39,915 nt of DNA from UBA5209 sp964625015 (GCA_964625015.1 CAZUZI010000008.1:1-39915), one strand, 5' to 3'. Shown: positions 19,102 through 25,399, counted from the first letter of the stretch. Translations and numbers: made by a program. Notes: generated from the sequence alone by a model not told the origin.

Positions 19102-20411
19102 AATTCCACTTCTTATCAATTAACGGAGATGGACTGCCTTTATGCCTAAGATTATATGGCGAAGGGAATGAAGTATCAATCTTTATTAAAGATGAATCAG
19201 CAAGAAAAACTCTTTATGAAGGAATTGACGCTATCAAAAAAACTAATTCTCCGTTTGATGGTATTGATAAGGAAACCTATATTGTTGTAGATACTGTAGG
19301 GCTTGGAGATATGGCTGACAGGCTAAAAAAACAAGGATATAAAGTATTTGGTGGTGGCGTGTTTAATGATAGGCTTGAACTTGATAGAAAATTTGGTCAA
19401 CAAATGATGAAGGCCGTAGGAATAAACACCCCAAAATCAATTACTTTTACCAGCTTTGATGATGCTATTGCTGCTGTTATTAAAGATGAAAGCCTATTAG
19501 TATTCAAGCCACATAATAATGCAATGTTTACTTATGTTGCTAAAAATAAAAGCGATATGATTAACTATTTAAATTGGATAAAGACAAACAAAATGATATT
19601 TGATTTGCAGGAATTTATTGATGGCATTGAAGTTTCAACGGAAGGGTTCTTCAATGGAGAAAAGTTCTTATCACCAATAAATTCAACCATGGAAGAAAAG
19701 AAATTTATGTCTGCAAATATTGGACCACAAGTTGGATGTGCTGGTTCTTTAGTCTGGGCCTATGATAGCGAAAAACCAAAGTTATTTTATTCTGGGCTGG
19801 CTAAGATGGAGAAGATTTTAAAGTTGCAAAAGTATATTGGGCCAATAGATTTAAACACTATCATCTCAAGAAAAGACGGAAAGATTTATGGTCTTGAATT
19901 TACATCTCGTTTTGGATATGACGCAATCTTTGCGTTCCTTGAGTTGATGCAACAAGACCTGGGCAAACTAATTGCCGATTGTTGTGATGGGAATGATGTA
20001 GAAATTCTTTGTGATAAACAGAACTACGGAATATCAGTAAGATTAAGTATCCCTCCTTACCCAGCCAATAAAGTTGTTAGCAATGATATATTAAAGAAAG
20101 TTAATATGAGTGTTTATGGCAAGCCAGTCATAGAAATAGAACCTTCATTGGGCAGCGTAAATTCTCTATGGTTTATCGATATATTCATTAAAGACGGAGT
20201 AATTCTTTGCGCAGGTAATGACGGAATAATTGGAGAGGTAAGCGGTAAAGCAAAATTAGTAAGCGATGCCAGAAAGAATGTCTACCAACTCATTGAGAAG
20301 TTGACATTCTGTTCTGATATTCAATATAACATTGACATTGGGAAAAGAGCTGTCCGAGATTTACAAAAACTAAAAGAGCTTTATTTCTTTCCCAAAAGGA
20401 GAGAAGTATGA
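19098..20411 (+). CDS. PurD-like ATP-grasp ligase
   Basis: 437 residues resembling phosphoribosylamine-glycine ligase (GARS), which uses ATP to join a carboxylate to an amine. Visible parts are GNEVSIFIKD (~22-31); VGLGDMADRLKKQGYKVFGG then FNDRLELDRKFGQ (~67-100), the usual GARS lead-in; FKPHNNAMF with the ATP-binding Lys (~135); DLQEFIDGIEVSTEGFF; and the metal-binding region GPIDLNTII...GLEFTSRFGYDA (~248-275). The first residues read SINGDGLPLCLRL where true PurD has GGGGREHAL, so the amine-substrate site differs and purine synthesis is unlikely. It is cotranscribed with internal virion genes (ATGA overlap on both sides), which suggests modification of a virion or envelope component. Fold secure, substrate unknown. 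Confidence 0.8.
   Translation: MKFHFLSINGDGLPLCLRLYGEGNEVSIFIKDESARKTLYEGIDAIKKTNSPFDGIDKETYIVVDTVGLGDMADRLKKQGYKVFGGGVFNDRLELDRKFGQQMMKAVGINTPKSITFTSFDDAIAAVIKDESLLVFKPHNNAMFTYVAKNKSDMINYLNWIKTNKMIFDLQEFIDGIEVSTEGFFNGEKFLSPINSTMEEKKFMSANIGPQVGCAGSLVWAYDSEKPKLFYSGLAKMEKILKLQKYIGPIDLNTIISRKDGKIYGLEFTSRFGYDAIFAFLELMQQDLGKLIADCCDGNDVEILCDKQNYGISVRLSIPPYPANKVVSNDILKKVNMSVYGKPVIEIEPSLGSVNSLWFIDIFIKDGVILCAGNDGIIGEVSGKAKLVSDARKNVYQLIEKLTFCSDIQYNIDIGKRAVRDLQKLKELYFFPKRREV
20301..20330 (+). promoter_or_regulatory. Promoter-like sequence before the lysis genes
   Basis: TTGACA (20301-20306), an 18-base gap and TATAAC (20325-20330) lie inside the end of the ATP-grasp gene, about 80 bases before the next start. 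Being inside coding sequence it may be chance. If used, it would give the lysis cassette its own transcript. Confidence 0.3.
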
Positions 20412-20785
20412 CAAAATATGTTCCTCCGCATCCAGTTCCTCGGATAGAGGAAAAAGATGTTCGATTATCGAACACTCTTTGGTATTGGCTAAATGAACTA
20501 CGAGTATATATCAATGAAGAACTGGCAAAATTACTTGACAGAATGTTCACTAAACTTTCTCTTGATGATAATTTTGACGGACAAATAATAAGCGTTTCCG
20601 ATACTGGTATTGCTGATACAGAATTTATTGTTTCCCACAATTTAAAAAGAACCCCGAGTAGATTTTTATTGATTGACACTAATGTTGGTGGCAGTCTTTA
20701 CAAAAGCGGAACAGCGTGGGATTCCGCCAATGTCTATTTTAAATACTCTGGAGCTAATGCGAATGTGAGGGTCTTTATATGGTAG
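20408..20785 (+). CDS. Small fibre/baseplate-like protein
   Basis: 125 residues overlapping the ATP-grasp stop by four bases, with AGGAG upstream. The N-terminal third is helical (RLSNTLWYWLNELRVYINEE). The C-terminal two thirds are a beta domain with SVSDTGIADTEFIVSHNLKR, TPSRFLLIDTNVGG and ANVYFKYSGANANVRVFI. This domain type (a Gly-Thr-Asp-x-Glu-Phe strand, then His-x-Leu-x-Arg-x-Pro) is frequent in short phage structural proteins beside lysis genes. No function has been shown to my knowledge; a small tail or fibre accessory part is the simplest idea. Confidence 0.65.
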   Translation: MTKYVPPHPVPRIEEKDVRLSNTLWYWLNELRVYINEELAKLLDRMFTKLSLDDNFDGQIISVSDTGIADTEFIVSHNLKRTPSRFLLIDTNVGGSLYKSGTAWDSANVYFKYSGANANVRVFIW

Positions 20786-21045
20786 AAGCAGAAACACTTG
20801 TTGGATTAACAAAGATGTCTGAACGATTGATGGAACGAGTTGAGAAACTGTGTGAATCAGGATGCACCTTTGGGCAAGTTCAAGCCCAGGAGAGTAAGGA
20901 TATGACAAGAAGAGTCGGAGATTTAGAAACCAAATTTTGGTGGATAATCGTCCTGGCCTTCACAACCTTAATAGGGATAGCCTTTGATATTGGGCTAAAC
21001 TTAATGAAGGTTGGCCAGAGTATGGGAAGGATGCCGATTCCCTAA
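20779..21045 (+). CDS. XhlA-like single-span membrane protein of the lysis cassette
   Basis: 88 residues. A charged, coiled-coil-forming N-terminal half (MSERLMERVEKLCES; KDMTRRVGDLETKF) is followed by one membrane span (WWIIVLAFTTLIGIAFDIGL, ~54-73) and a short tail. This is the layout of XhlA-type proteins, which sit with endolysin genes in phages of Gram-positive bacteria and help to release or anchor the lysin. It precedes the M23 endopeptidase directly and overlaps the preceding gene by seven bases. The class is inferred from architecture and neighbours, and a spanin- or holin-like role is the alternative. Confidence 0.65.
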   Translation: MVEAETLVGLTKMSERLMERVEKLCESGCTFGQVQAQESKDMTRRVGDLETKFWWIIVLAFTTLIGIAFDIGLNLMKVGQSMGRMPIP

Positions 21046-21062
21046 CCAAAGGAGTGGTATTT

Positions 21063-21512
21063 ATGGCGAACAAGATATTTTATTTGTATCGTCCAGTGGC
21101 TGACAAATATAAAGTGAGCCTACCTTTCGGTAAATATCCAGAATGGATAACAAAAAGATTTGGTTTAAAGAACCATAAGGGCATTGATTTTGCTGTGCCC
21201 GTTGGAGTTCCTGTCATGTCTGTTATTGATGGTGTAGTAGTAAAAACAATTTCTGGAGAAGAAGGATATGGCAATTATGTCATTGTAAAGTTTTCTTCTA
21301 TCGTTGATTACTATGCTTTATATGCGCATCTTAGCAAAATAAAAGTATTTATTGATGATAAGGTTACAAAGGAAACAGTTATTGGATTATCTGGCAATAG
21401 CGGATATAGTTCTGGTCCACATTTACATTTTGAGTTAAGAGAAAAACAAAACAGTTCTTCAAACGCTATTGACCCAAGACCGTATATGAAATCGAGGGGG
21501 TCGTATGCTTAA
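21063..21512 (+). CDS. M23 family peptidoglycan endopeptidase (endolysin)
   Basis: 149 residues from ATG 21063. A GTG at 21054 is in frame but overlaps the AAGGAG ribosome site. All zinc-site residues of the M23 (lysostaphin/LytM) family are present: H38 and D42 in NHKGIDFAVPVG, H89 in YALYAHLSK, and H120/H122 in SGPHLHFELR. The Gly-rich turn GLSGNSGYSSG is typical. The enzyme cuts peptide cross-bridges in peptidoglycan to free progeny. No signal peptide is seen, so it probably needs the neighbouring membrane proteins to reach the wall. The next gene starts inside its last eight bases. Confidence 0.93.
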   Translation: MANKIFYLYRPVADKYKVSLPFGKYPEWITKRFGLKNHKGIDFAVPVGVPVMSVIDGVVVKTISGEEGYGNYVIVKFSSIVDYYALYAHLSKIKVFIDDKVTKETVIGLSGNSGYSSGPHLHFELREKQNSSSNAIDPRPYMKSRGSYA

Positions 21513-21711
21513 TGGAACAGCAAACAATAGTGATGACCCTATGCCAGTTATGCGATGTCCCCATTGTGATTGCAGCGTTGACCCAGGGTTACACCACAGA
21601 TATACCGTTGAACAGTTGGGTTGTTCCACCTGTGGAAGCAAGACCTGTTATCACGCTTGGGGCGAAGAAGATTATAAACGGCATTTATATGAAGTTCATG
21701 GTATATCATAA
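21505..21711 (+). CDS. Small zinc-finger-like protein
   Basis: 68 residues with GAGGGGG upstream and an 8-base overlap with the endolysin. Cys and His are arranged as two knuckles: MRCPHCDCSVDPG, then GCSTCGSKTCYHAWG, followed by a C2H2-like end (CYHAW...YKRHLYEVHGI). Four Cys in CxxC pairs and paired His suggest one or two structural zincs. No catalytic residues are apparent. Small zinc proteins at the end of phage late operons have no general known role. The gene call rests on ribosome site, overlap and the clear metal motif. Confidence 0.7.
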   Translation: MLNGTANNSDDPMPVMRCPHCDCSVDPGLHHRYTVEQLGCSTCGSKTCYHAWGEEDYKRHLYEVHGIS

Positions 21712-21769
21712 AAATGGGATTTTATTAACATATAAGTTATCATTAAATTAGAAAGGGGAGGTGAACAGA

Positions 21770-21928
21770 ATGGATTTAACAAAATTTATAAGCAGGAAAT
21801 TACTTGTCGCCATTGTTGGCGCAGCTTATTTTGCTTTAAGTGGAGATGTTAACCAGGCAGTTGCCGTAATTCTTGGATATGTAGGAGTTGAAGGCAGCAT
21901 TGACCTTGCTAAAATTTTAAAGAAGTAG
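21770..21928 (+). CDS. Small holin-like membrane protein
   Basis: 52 residues: MDLTKFISRKLLVAIVGAAY continuing to EGSIDLAKILKK. The ATG has GGGGAGGTG upstream, one of the strongest ribosome sites in the window. Two hydrophobic stretches (~11-24 and ~28-42) flank a short Asp/Asn-containing turn, and both ends are charged, as in small phage holins. It closes the lysis cassette after the membrane protein and the endopeptidase. A holin would set lysis timing by making holes in the cytoplasmic membrane; this is inferred, as holins share little sequence. Confidence 0.65.
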   Translation: MDLTKFISRKLLVAIVGAAYFALSGDVNQAVAVILGYVGVEGSIDLAKILKK

Positions 21929-21934
21929 TTTCCT

Positions 21935-21977
21935 GGGGAGGTTTCCCTCGCCCACATAAGGGAATGGTTTCCTCCCC
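21935..21977 (+). terminator. Strong two-part hairpin after the lysis genes
   Basis: GGGGAGG (21935-21941) pairs with CCTCCCC (21971-21977), and inside it TTCCCT (21943-21948) pairs with AGGGAA (21959-21964), leaving a 10-base loop. Only a weak T stretch (TCATTATAATT) follows, so this is either the first half of a tandem terminator or a 3' stabilising structure for the late mRNA. Confidence 0.5.
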
Positions 21978-21992
21978 TCATTATAATTAAAT

Positions 21993-22080
21993 GGCCCAGG
22001 GAATATCAGCTCGCCAAACAAATAAGCAATATTGGTTAAATAACCATCGGGGCTTGATAAACCTGGGCCTCATTATTTTT
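21993..22080 (+). terminator. Structured terminator-like element before the early promoter
   Basis: GGCCCAGG (21993-22000) pairs with CCTGGGCC (22062-22069), an 8-bp GC-rich stem enclosing 61 bases. An inner hairpin, TGGTT-AAAT-AACCA (22033-22046), lies within it. A U-rich run follows (CATTATTTTT, 22071-22080). The closing stem plus U-run looks like an intrinsic terminator for the late operon. The large folded interior is more than a terminator needs. Confidence 0.55.
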
Positions 22081-22084
22081 ATGC

Positions 22085-22113
22085 TTGACAACAGTATGAC
22101 AAAGTGGTATAAT
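22085..22113 (+). promoter_or_regulatory. Perfect-consensus sigma-70 early promoter
   Basis: TTGACA (22085-22090), a 17-base spacer and TATAAT (22108-22113): both hexamers and the spacing match the housekeeping consensus exactly. The predicted start is near 22117-22120. It would drive the + strand early operon from 22218 using unmodified host RNA polymerase immediately after infection. Confidence 0.88.
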
Positions 22114-22117
22114 TAGA

Positions 22118-22184
22118 TTCCTGGTGGGCTGAAAGATTTCTACTGTCTCGGGTCAGTAGCGGTTTAGCATCAGTCCGCCAGGGA
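22118..22184 (+). ncRNA. Structured 5' leader RNA of the early operon (class unknown)
   Basis: A long stem pairs CCTGGTGGGCTGA (22120-22132) with TCAGTCCGCCAGG (22170-22182): 13 continuous pairs with two G-U wobbles, extendable outward by one wobble and one A-U. Inside lies a 6-bp hairpin CTACTG/CAGTAG (22140-22145, 22154-22159) with loop TCTCGGGT, flanked by internal loops AAGATTT and CGGTTTAGCA. The stem starts at the expected transcription start and ends ~33 bases before the first gene. No match to a known riboswitch or ribozyme core was recognised. Confidence 0.6.
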
Positions 22185-22217
22185 CAAATTAAGTTATAAG
22201 TAAAGATGAGGGTTAAG

Positions 22218-22400
22218 ATGCAGAAAAAAATCAACATTGAAAAGATTGTTAATCGACATATTGCTCGGTTAATAAATAGGTTAGAACCTCTTGATATTCC
22301 AGACATAGCCAAAGAGACAATAGTAAAAGAGATGTGGTTTCTTTCTAACGACCTCACCGATTATTATGTTAATAGGGAGGTTAAGAATGGACTGGGTTAA
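22218..22400 (+). CDS. Small hypothetical protein, first early gene
   Basis: 60 residues from ATG 22218, which has GAGGG five bases upstream. An in-frame ATG at 22206 lacks a ribosome site. The sequence is helical and charged: MQKKINIEKIVNRHIARLIN, RLEPLDIPDIAKETIVKEMW and a Tyr-rich end. No known motif is evident. It is the first open frame behind the consensus promoter and folded leader, and its stop lies just inside the initiator gene (14-base overlap). Proteins in this position are often host-takeover factors or operon regulators, but nothing here shows which. Confidence 0.6.
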   Translation: MQKKINIEKIVNRHIARLINRLEPLDIPDIAKETIVKEMWFLSNDLTDYYVNREVKNGLG

Positions 22401-23136
22401 AATAAAAGAAAAACATATATTACATACTGGTTTTACTTTGGCAGAAATTGGATGCCTTGTTAAGGCCCAGCTTTTAACTGCACACCTCGAGCGTATGCCA
22501 ACAGAAAAAGAACTATTTTCAGAGCTTCCAAAGCATACTTTGGACACAGTTCAAAGCAAGCTCGGAGACCAGTCAACAACACTCCGACAGGTGCTCGACA
22601 AGGTGTTGGAGGATGTCCGAGCAGTCGTTGACAGGAGATTGGCTAACAAAGCAAGAGTTAAAAAACATAGAGAAAATAAGGAAAAAATAGATGTTGTAAC
22701 ACATTACAGTAATGAACCAGAGAAGAGAAGAGAAGATAAGAGAAGAGAAGATAACATTACCCCCTTACCCCCTACACCTGTTCAATATCTTTTAAACCAA
22801 TGGAGAAGTAAGAATCGGTTAGAGGCAAGGAATTTAAAATTATCAAACATGGCAGAGGCAGAAATATCTGCAGCTTTAAACAGGGGAATAAAGGCAACTG
22901 AAATTGAAAAGATTATATGGGATACAGCTGGAAAAGGAATAAAACCATGGGAATTATTTCAGAGACCATCGAATAAAATCCAAGACCCAAGCGTAGAAGC
23001 CATCAATAAAGGCCTGGAAATCGCACGAAAGTATGCAGGTGGCACTCCACCATCAAGCGAACATGAAAAACGCAACAGCGGTCATATTTGTGGCCTTATA
23101 GATGATTCTGGTAATGAGTTGGAAGGCATTTTATGA
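22387..23136 (+). CDS. Replication initiator / replisome organizer
   Basis: 249 residues from ATG 22387, chosen for the AGGGAGG seven bases upstream; an ATG at 22366 is in frame without such a site. Residues ~1-100 form a helix-turn-helix-rich domain (FTLAEIGCLVKAQLLTAHLE; VRAVVDRRLANKARVKKHR). A charged, Pro-containing linker follows (KRREDKRREDNITPLPPTP), then a DnaD-like C-terminal domain (AEISAALNRGIKATEIEKII; GIKPWELFQRPSNK). This is the layout of phage initiators that bind an origin inside their own gene and recruit helicase. A helicase-loader-like gene follows directly. The role is strongly suggested by domains and neighbour. Confidence 0.72.
   Translation: MDWVKIKEKHILHTGFTLAEIGCLVKAQLLTAHLERMPTEKELFSELPKHTLDTVQSKLGDQSTTLRQVLDKVLEDVRAVVDRRLANKARVKKHRENKEKIDVVTHYSNEPEKRREDKRREDNITPLPPTPVQYLLNQWRSKNRLEARNLKLSNMAEAEISAALNRGIKATEIEKIIWDTAGKGIKPWELFQRPSNKIQDPSVEAINKGLEIARKYAGGTPPSSEHEKRNSGHICGLIDDSGNELEGIL
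22721..22755 (+). repeat. Tandem 15-base repeats inside the initiator gene
   Basis: AGAAGAGAAGATAAG (22726-22740) is followed by AGAAGAGAAGATAAC (22741-22755), 14 of 15 bases identical, with a partial AGAAG before them. They lie in the linker between the two domains of the initiator, where lambda-, P22- and SPP1-like phages keep origin iterons. They may equally be just a repeated KRRED codon run. Confidence 0.4.
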
Positions 23137-23492
23137 TGCACTTTAATGATTTCATGGCAGCATATACAAAACTTTGCATTGCTTACAGCCAACCTGTTAA
23201 AGAGTTTCAGGCGCAGGTGTATTACGAACAGTTAAATAGATATACAAAGAAGGAGCTTGATATGGCAATTGCTTATTTAATTGGGGCTTCAAAGTTTTTT
23301 CCAAAGGTTGCTGAAATCATTGAAGAAATTAAAGCAATACCTAAATTGCCAGGTGATTTTATACAGATTCAAGCACCTAAAGAAGTCATACCATCCAGGG
23401 AAGAAGCGCAAAAAAGATTGCGAGAATTAAGAACTCAACTGGCAAATAAATTAAGCATGGAAAAAGAAAGTGAGGAGGTGAGTGAATGGTAA
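23133..23492 (+). CDS. Helicase loader (G39P-like)
   Basis: 119 residues overlapping the initiator by four bases. The N-terminal ~65 residues (FNDFMAAYTKLCIAYSQPVK, FQAQVYYEQLNRYTKKELDM and ASKFFPKVAEIIEEIK) match what I know of phage helicase-loader/inhibitor proteins of the SPP1 G39P type: a helical domain ending in PKVAEI. The C terminus is charged and disordered, as in that family, where it binds helicase. It would deliver the replicative helicase to origin DNA held by the upstream initiator. No phage helicase gene is present, so the partner is presumably host DnaB/DnaC. Confidence 0.68.
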   Translation: MMHFNDFMAAYTKLCIAYSQPVKEFQAQVYYEQLNRYTKKELDMAIAYLIGASKFFPKVAEIIEEIKAIPKLPGDFIQIQAPKEVIPSREEAQKRLRELRTQLANKLSMEKESEEVSEW

Positions 23493-23695
23493 ACCTTGTC
23501 TTGTTTTTAGCTTGTGTTTCTCAATTGGCGTGTATTGTTGCGATGTTTTATATTTATAAAAAATATGTTCGTATGGAAAAAGAGTATTGGTTTTATCGTA
23601 AAGCATGGGAGATAAAAATTGAATTGGAAAAAATAAATAAGGAGGCTAACAATGTTAAAAGGATTTCTTTGCCCGTCAGACAATCTTCCAATTGA
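23486..23695 (+). CDS. Small one-span membrane protein
   Basis: 69 residues with GGAGGTG upstream and a 7-base overlap with the loader gene. Residues ~3-23 (NLVLFLACVSQLACIVAMFY) are a membrane span, followed by a basic and aromatic cytoplasmic stretch (YKKYVRMEKEYWFYRKAWEI) and a short charged tail. There is no recognised family. Its 3' end overlaps the nuclease gene by 44 bases. Early phage membrane proteins often act in superinfection exclusion or takeover; none of this can be shown here. Confidence 0.6.
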   Translation: MVNLVLFLACVSQLACIVAMFYIYKKYVRMEKEYWFYRKAWEIKIELEKINKEANNVKRISLPVRQSSN

Positions 23696-24557
23696 GTTTG
23701 ATGAGTGCTTAAAAAATGGAGGATGCAGAGCTGGAAATAGATGTTGCTCCCGCTCATCATTGCAACTCATATCACAAGTTAGGCCATTCAATAAAGAAAA
23801 CCCAAAGTTTTCTACTACACAACTTATCAATGGAACAATGTATGAATTTCTTCGGATTACTCGTAATTATTACGAATCCCCATTTGATTCAGCTTTTAAA
23901 ATAATCGGGACTCGGGCGCACAAAGGATTAGAAATGCAGAAAGATGAGATGTCTTTGCTTGAAGAAAGATTTGAAGAACAAGATGTTACAGGAACTGCAG
24001 ATTTTTTAGAGGTAGAAGATGGGATAAACACACTTGGAGACCATAAGGTTTCTGGTTGGTATAAAGTTATGAAAGCAGTTGGATGGAAAGCACAGGAGGT
24101 AGAGACAGATGAAGTCTATAAATCAGGAGCAAAAAAAGGACAGAAAAAGAAAAAGAAAATCTATATCAAGGGAGAACCAGACTGCAGAGATTGGGCTCTT
24201 CAACTTAATCGTTATCGGATTTATTTTGAAAATGCTGGTTTTAAAGTTGACCGCATTAAAATCGAGTCTATTGTTAGGGACTTTAAAGTGTCCCCCAGAG
24301 TTGAAGGAAGATATTTGCTTAATCCAATCGAGTATTTCGACATTGAACGATTGGGTGACAGAGAGGTCCTCGACTATTTTGACAGAAAAAAAGCAGACTT
24401 AGAGAAGGCCTTAAAAAATAATTCCTGGTCAGAACCATGCGACGAAACAGAACGCTGGGACGACAGACGCTGCAAATCTTATTGCCCAGTTAATTGGGCT
24501 TGTCCATATTATCTTGAAAATATTAAGGAGAAAGAAGATGAAGCAGAAGAACAATAA
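23652..24557 (+). CDS. Cas4/RecB-like PD-(D/E)XK exonuclease with Cys cluster
   Basis: 301 residues. The nuclease core shows a His (GTRAHKGLE, H90), the first Asp (VTGTADFLE, D117), the DxK pair (LGDHKVSG, D130 and K132) and the later Gln/Tyr motif (WALQLNRYRIYFE, Q184, Y188), the order seen in Cas4, AddB and RecB-family exonucleases. Four Cys near the C terminus (C263, C274, C278, C284 in RRCKSYCPVNWACPYY) plus Cys near the N terminus suggest an iron-sulfur cluster, as in Cas4 and AddB. With an annealing protein downstream it would form a resect-and-anneal recombination system. No cas1 or CRISPR is present, so a defence role is not indicated. Confidence 0.82.
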   Translation: MLKGFLCPSDNLPIEFDECLKNGGCRAGNRCCSRSSLQLISQVRPFNKENPKFSTTQLINGTMYEFLRITRNYYESPFDSAFKIIGTRAHKGLEMQKDEMSLLEERFEEQDVTGTADFLEVEDGINTLGDHKVSGWYKVMKAVGWKAQEVETDEVYKSGAKKGQKKKKKIYIKGEPDCRDWALQLNRYRIYFENAGFKVDRIKIESIVRDFKVSPRVEGRYLLNPIEYFDIERLGDREVLDYFDRKKADLEKALKNNSWSEPCDETERWDDRRCKSYCPVNWACPYYLENIKEKEDEAEEQ

Positions 24558-24933
24558 TTATATTGCCAAAAGATATGGCGAGATTCTTCATATTTTTGAC
24601 CCAGTATTTAAAATAAATTATTATTATTTTGGGTGCAAAAAAGAACAAGATTTCCTAAAAATACTAAAGATAAAATTTAAAATTGATAAAGCACAGCATG
24701 ATTCCGATGGAGGATTTAATGTTTTTGAGCAGCACGGACAAGAAGTATGTTTTATTTGGGCAAAAAATAACGAGCTTGAAGTTATTGTTCACGAAATATC
24801 TCACGCTGTGCATTATGTTCTTGAAACAAGAGGCATACAATTGTCAGAAAAAACAGATGAAATATATTGCTATTTGTCACAATTTTTATTTAGTAATATT
24901 TATAAAAATATTAAAAAGGAGATAAAGGGATGA
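24538..24933 (+). CDS. HExxH metalloprotein of unknown role
   Basis: 131 residues from ATG 24538, with AAGGAG eight bases upstream; the longer TTG start at 24514 overlaps that site. The key motif is IVHEISHAVHYV, an HExxH zinc site (H85, E86, H89), with a Glu about 19 residues later (E108 in KTDEIYCYL) as a possible third ligand, as in short phage metalloprotease-like proteins. The remainder is helical, with a Tyr-rich strand (KINYYYFGCKK). No signal peptide is present, so it acts in the cytoplasm if it is an enzyme. It overlaps the nuclease gene by 20 bases. Confidence 0.65.
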   Translation: MKQKNNNYIAKRYGEILHIFDPVFKINYYYFGCKKEQDFLKILKIKFKIDKAQHDSDGGFNVFEQHGQEVCFIWAKNNELEVIVHEISHAVHYVLETRGIQLSEKTDEIYCYLSQFLFSNIYKNIKKEIKG

Positions 24934-25166
24934 TATATTTTTTATTAAGTCTAATATCTATTCTCATTATTGTTATTTTTTCGCACATTCTTTTTCGTAA
25001 ATTTATTTGGTATCAAAAATTTGCTTGTAAAATTGGATGGCACAGTTATCCAAACTTTGGACATATTCATCACGCAGAAAATGACCCATTAAAATTTTTA
25101 ACTTTTGCTAAATGTTTATGGTGTGGATATGAAGGACAAATAGATAGTCAGGGAAATTTATTTTAA
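24930..25166 (+). CDS. Membrane-anchored small protein with His/Cys motif
   Basis: 78 residues in a four-base overlap with the previous gene, with GGAG upstream. Residues ~2-21 (IYFLLSLISILIIVIFSHIL) are a membrane span. The rest holds HSYPNFGHIHHAE and FAKCLWCGYEGQ, a His cluster and CxxC pair that may form a single zinc knuckle on the cytoplasmic side. No named family is recognised. An early-expressed membrane protein of this kind might act on the host envelope; this is speculation from topology. Confidence 0.55.
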   Translation: MIYFLLSLISILIIVIFSHILFRKFIWYQKFACKIGWHSYPNFGHIHHAENDPLKFLTFAKCLWCGYEGQIDSQGNLF

Positions 25167-25178
25167 GGATGTGAAAAA

Positions 25179-25382
25179 ATGGGAGTAGAAAGAGTTGATT
25201 ATTCGTCTGAAGAAGAGTTTCAATGTGCTTTACAGATGGAAGCAGAGCATGAGCAAGAGATGATGGCAGCACAAGGAGAGGCAGAAGCAATGGCTAAAGC
25301 TGAATCCGAATATCAATATCAGCAAGAGCAAGATGCTCAAGCTGAATATGAAGCATCGCAAGGGCCAGAAGGAGAATATTAA
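25179..25382 (+). CDS. Small acidic coiled protein
   Basis: 67 residues made mostly of Glu, Gln, Ala and Ser: EEEFQCALQMEAEHEQEMMA, then EAEAMAKAESEYQYQQEQDA and an acidic end. It is predicted to be helical or unstructured and strongly negative, with the character of the DNA-mimic or anti-host peptides that some phages make early. That comparison is by composition only. AAGGATG precedes the ATG. Low-complexity content makes the gene call a little less certain than that of its neighbours. Confidence 0.5.
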   Translation: MGVERVDYSSEEEFQCALQMEAEHEQEMMAAQGEAEAMAKAESEYQYQQEQDAQAEYEASQGPEGEY

Positions 25383-25399
25383 ATTAAAGGAGGAATAAC

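Noticed and set aside
21512..21751. A 79-codon + strand frame overlapping the zinc-finger gene
   Set aside because: The competing frame has paired Cys/His motifs and a strong ribosome site; this one has neither.
22118..22184. tRNA or hammerhead-type ribozyme
   Set aside because: There is no anticodon arm or T-loop, and no CUGAUGA/GAAA core with a cleavage site; only the stem-loop fold is supported.
23652..24557. CRISPR-associated cas4
   Set aside because: No cas1, cas2 or repeat-spacer array occurs in the window; phage recombination nucleases share the fold.
25179..25382. Ocr/ArdA-type DNA-mimic anti-restriction protein
   Set aside because: The acidic composition fits, but the low-complexity Gln/Glu/Ala sequence has no recognisable ArdA or Ocr pattern.
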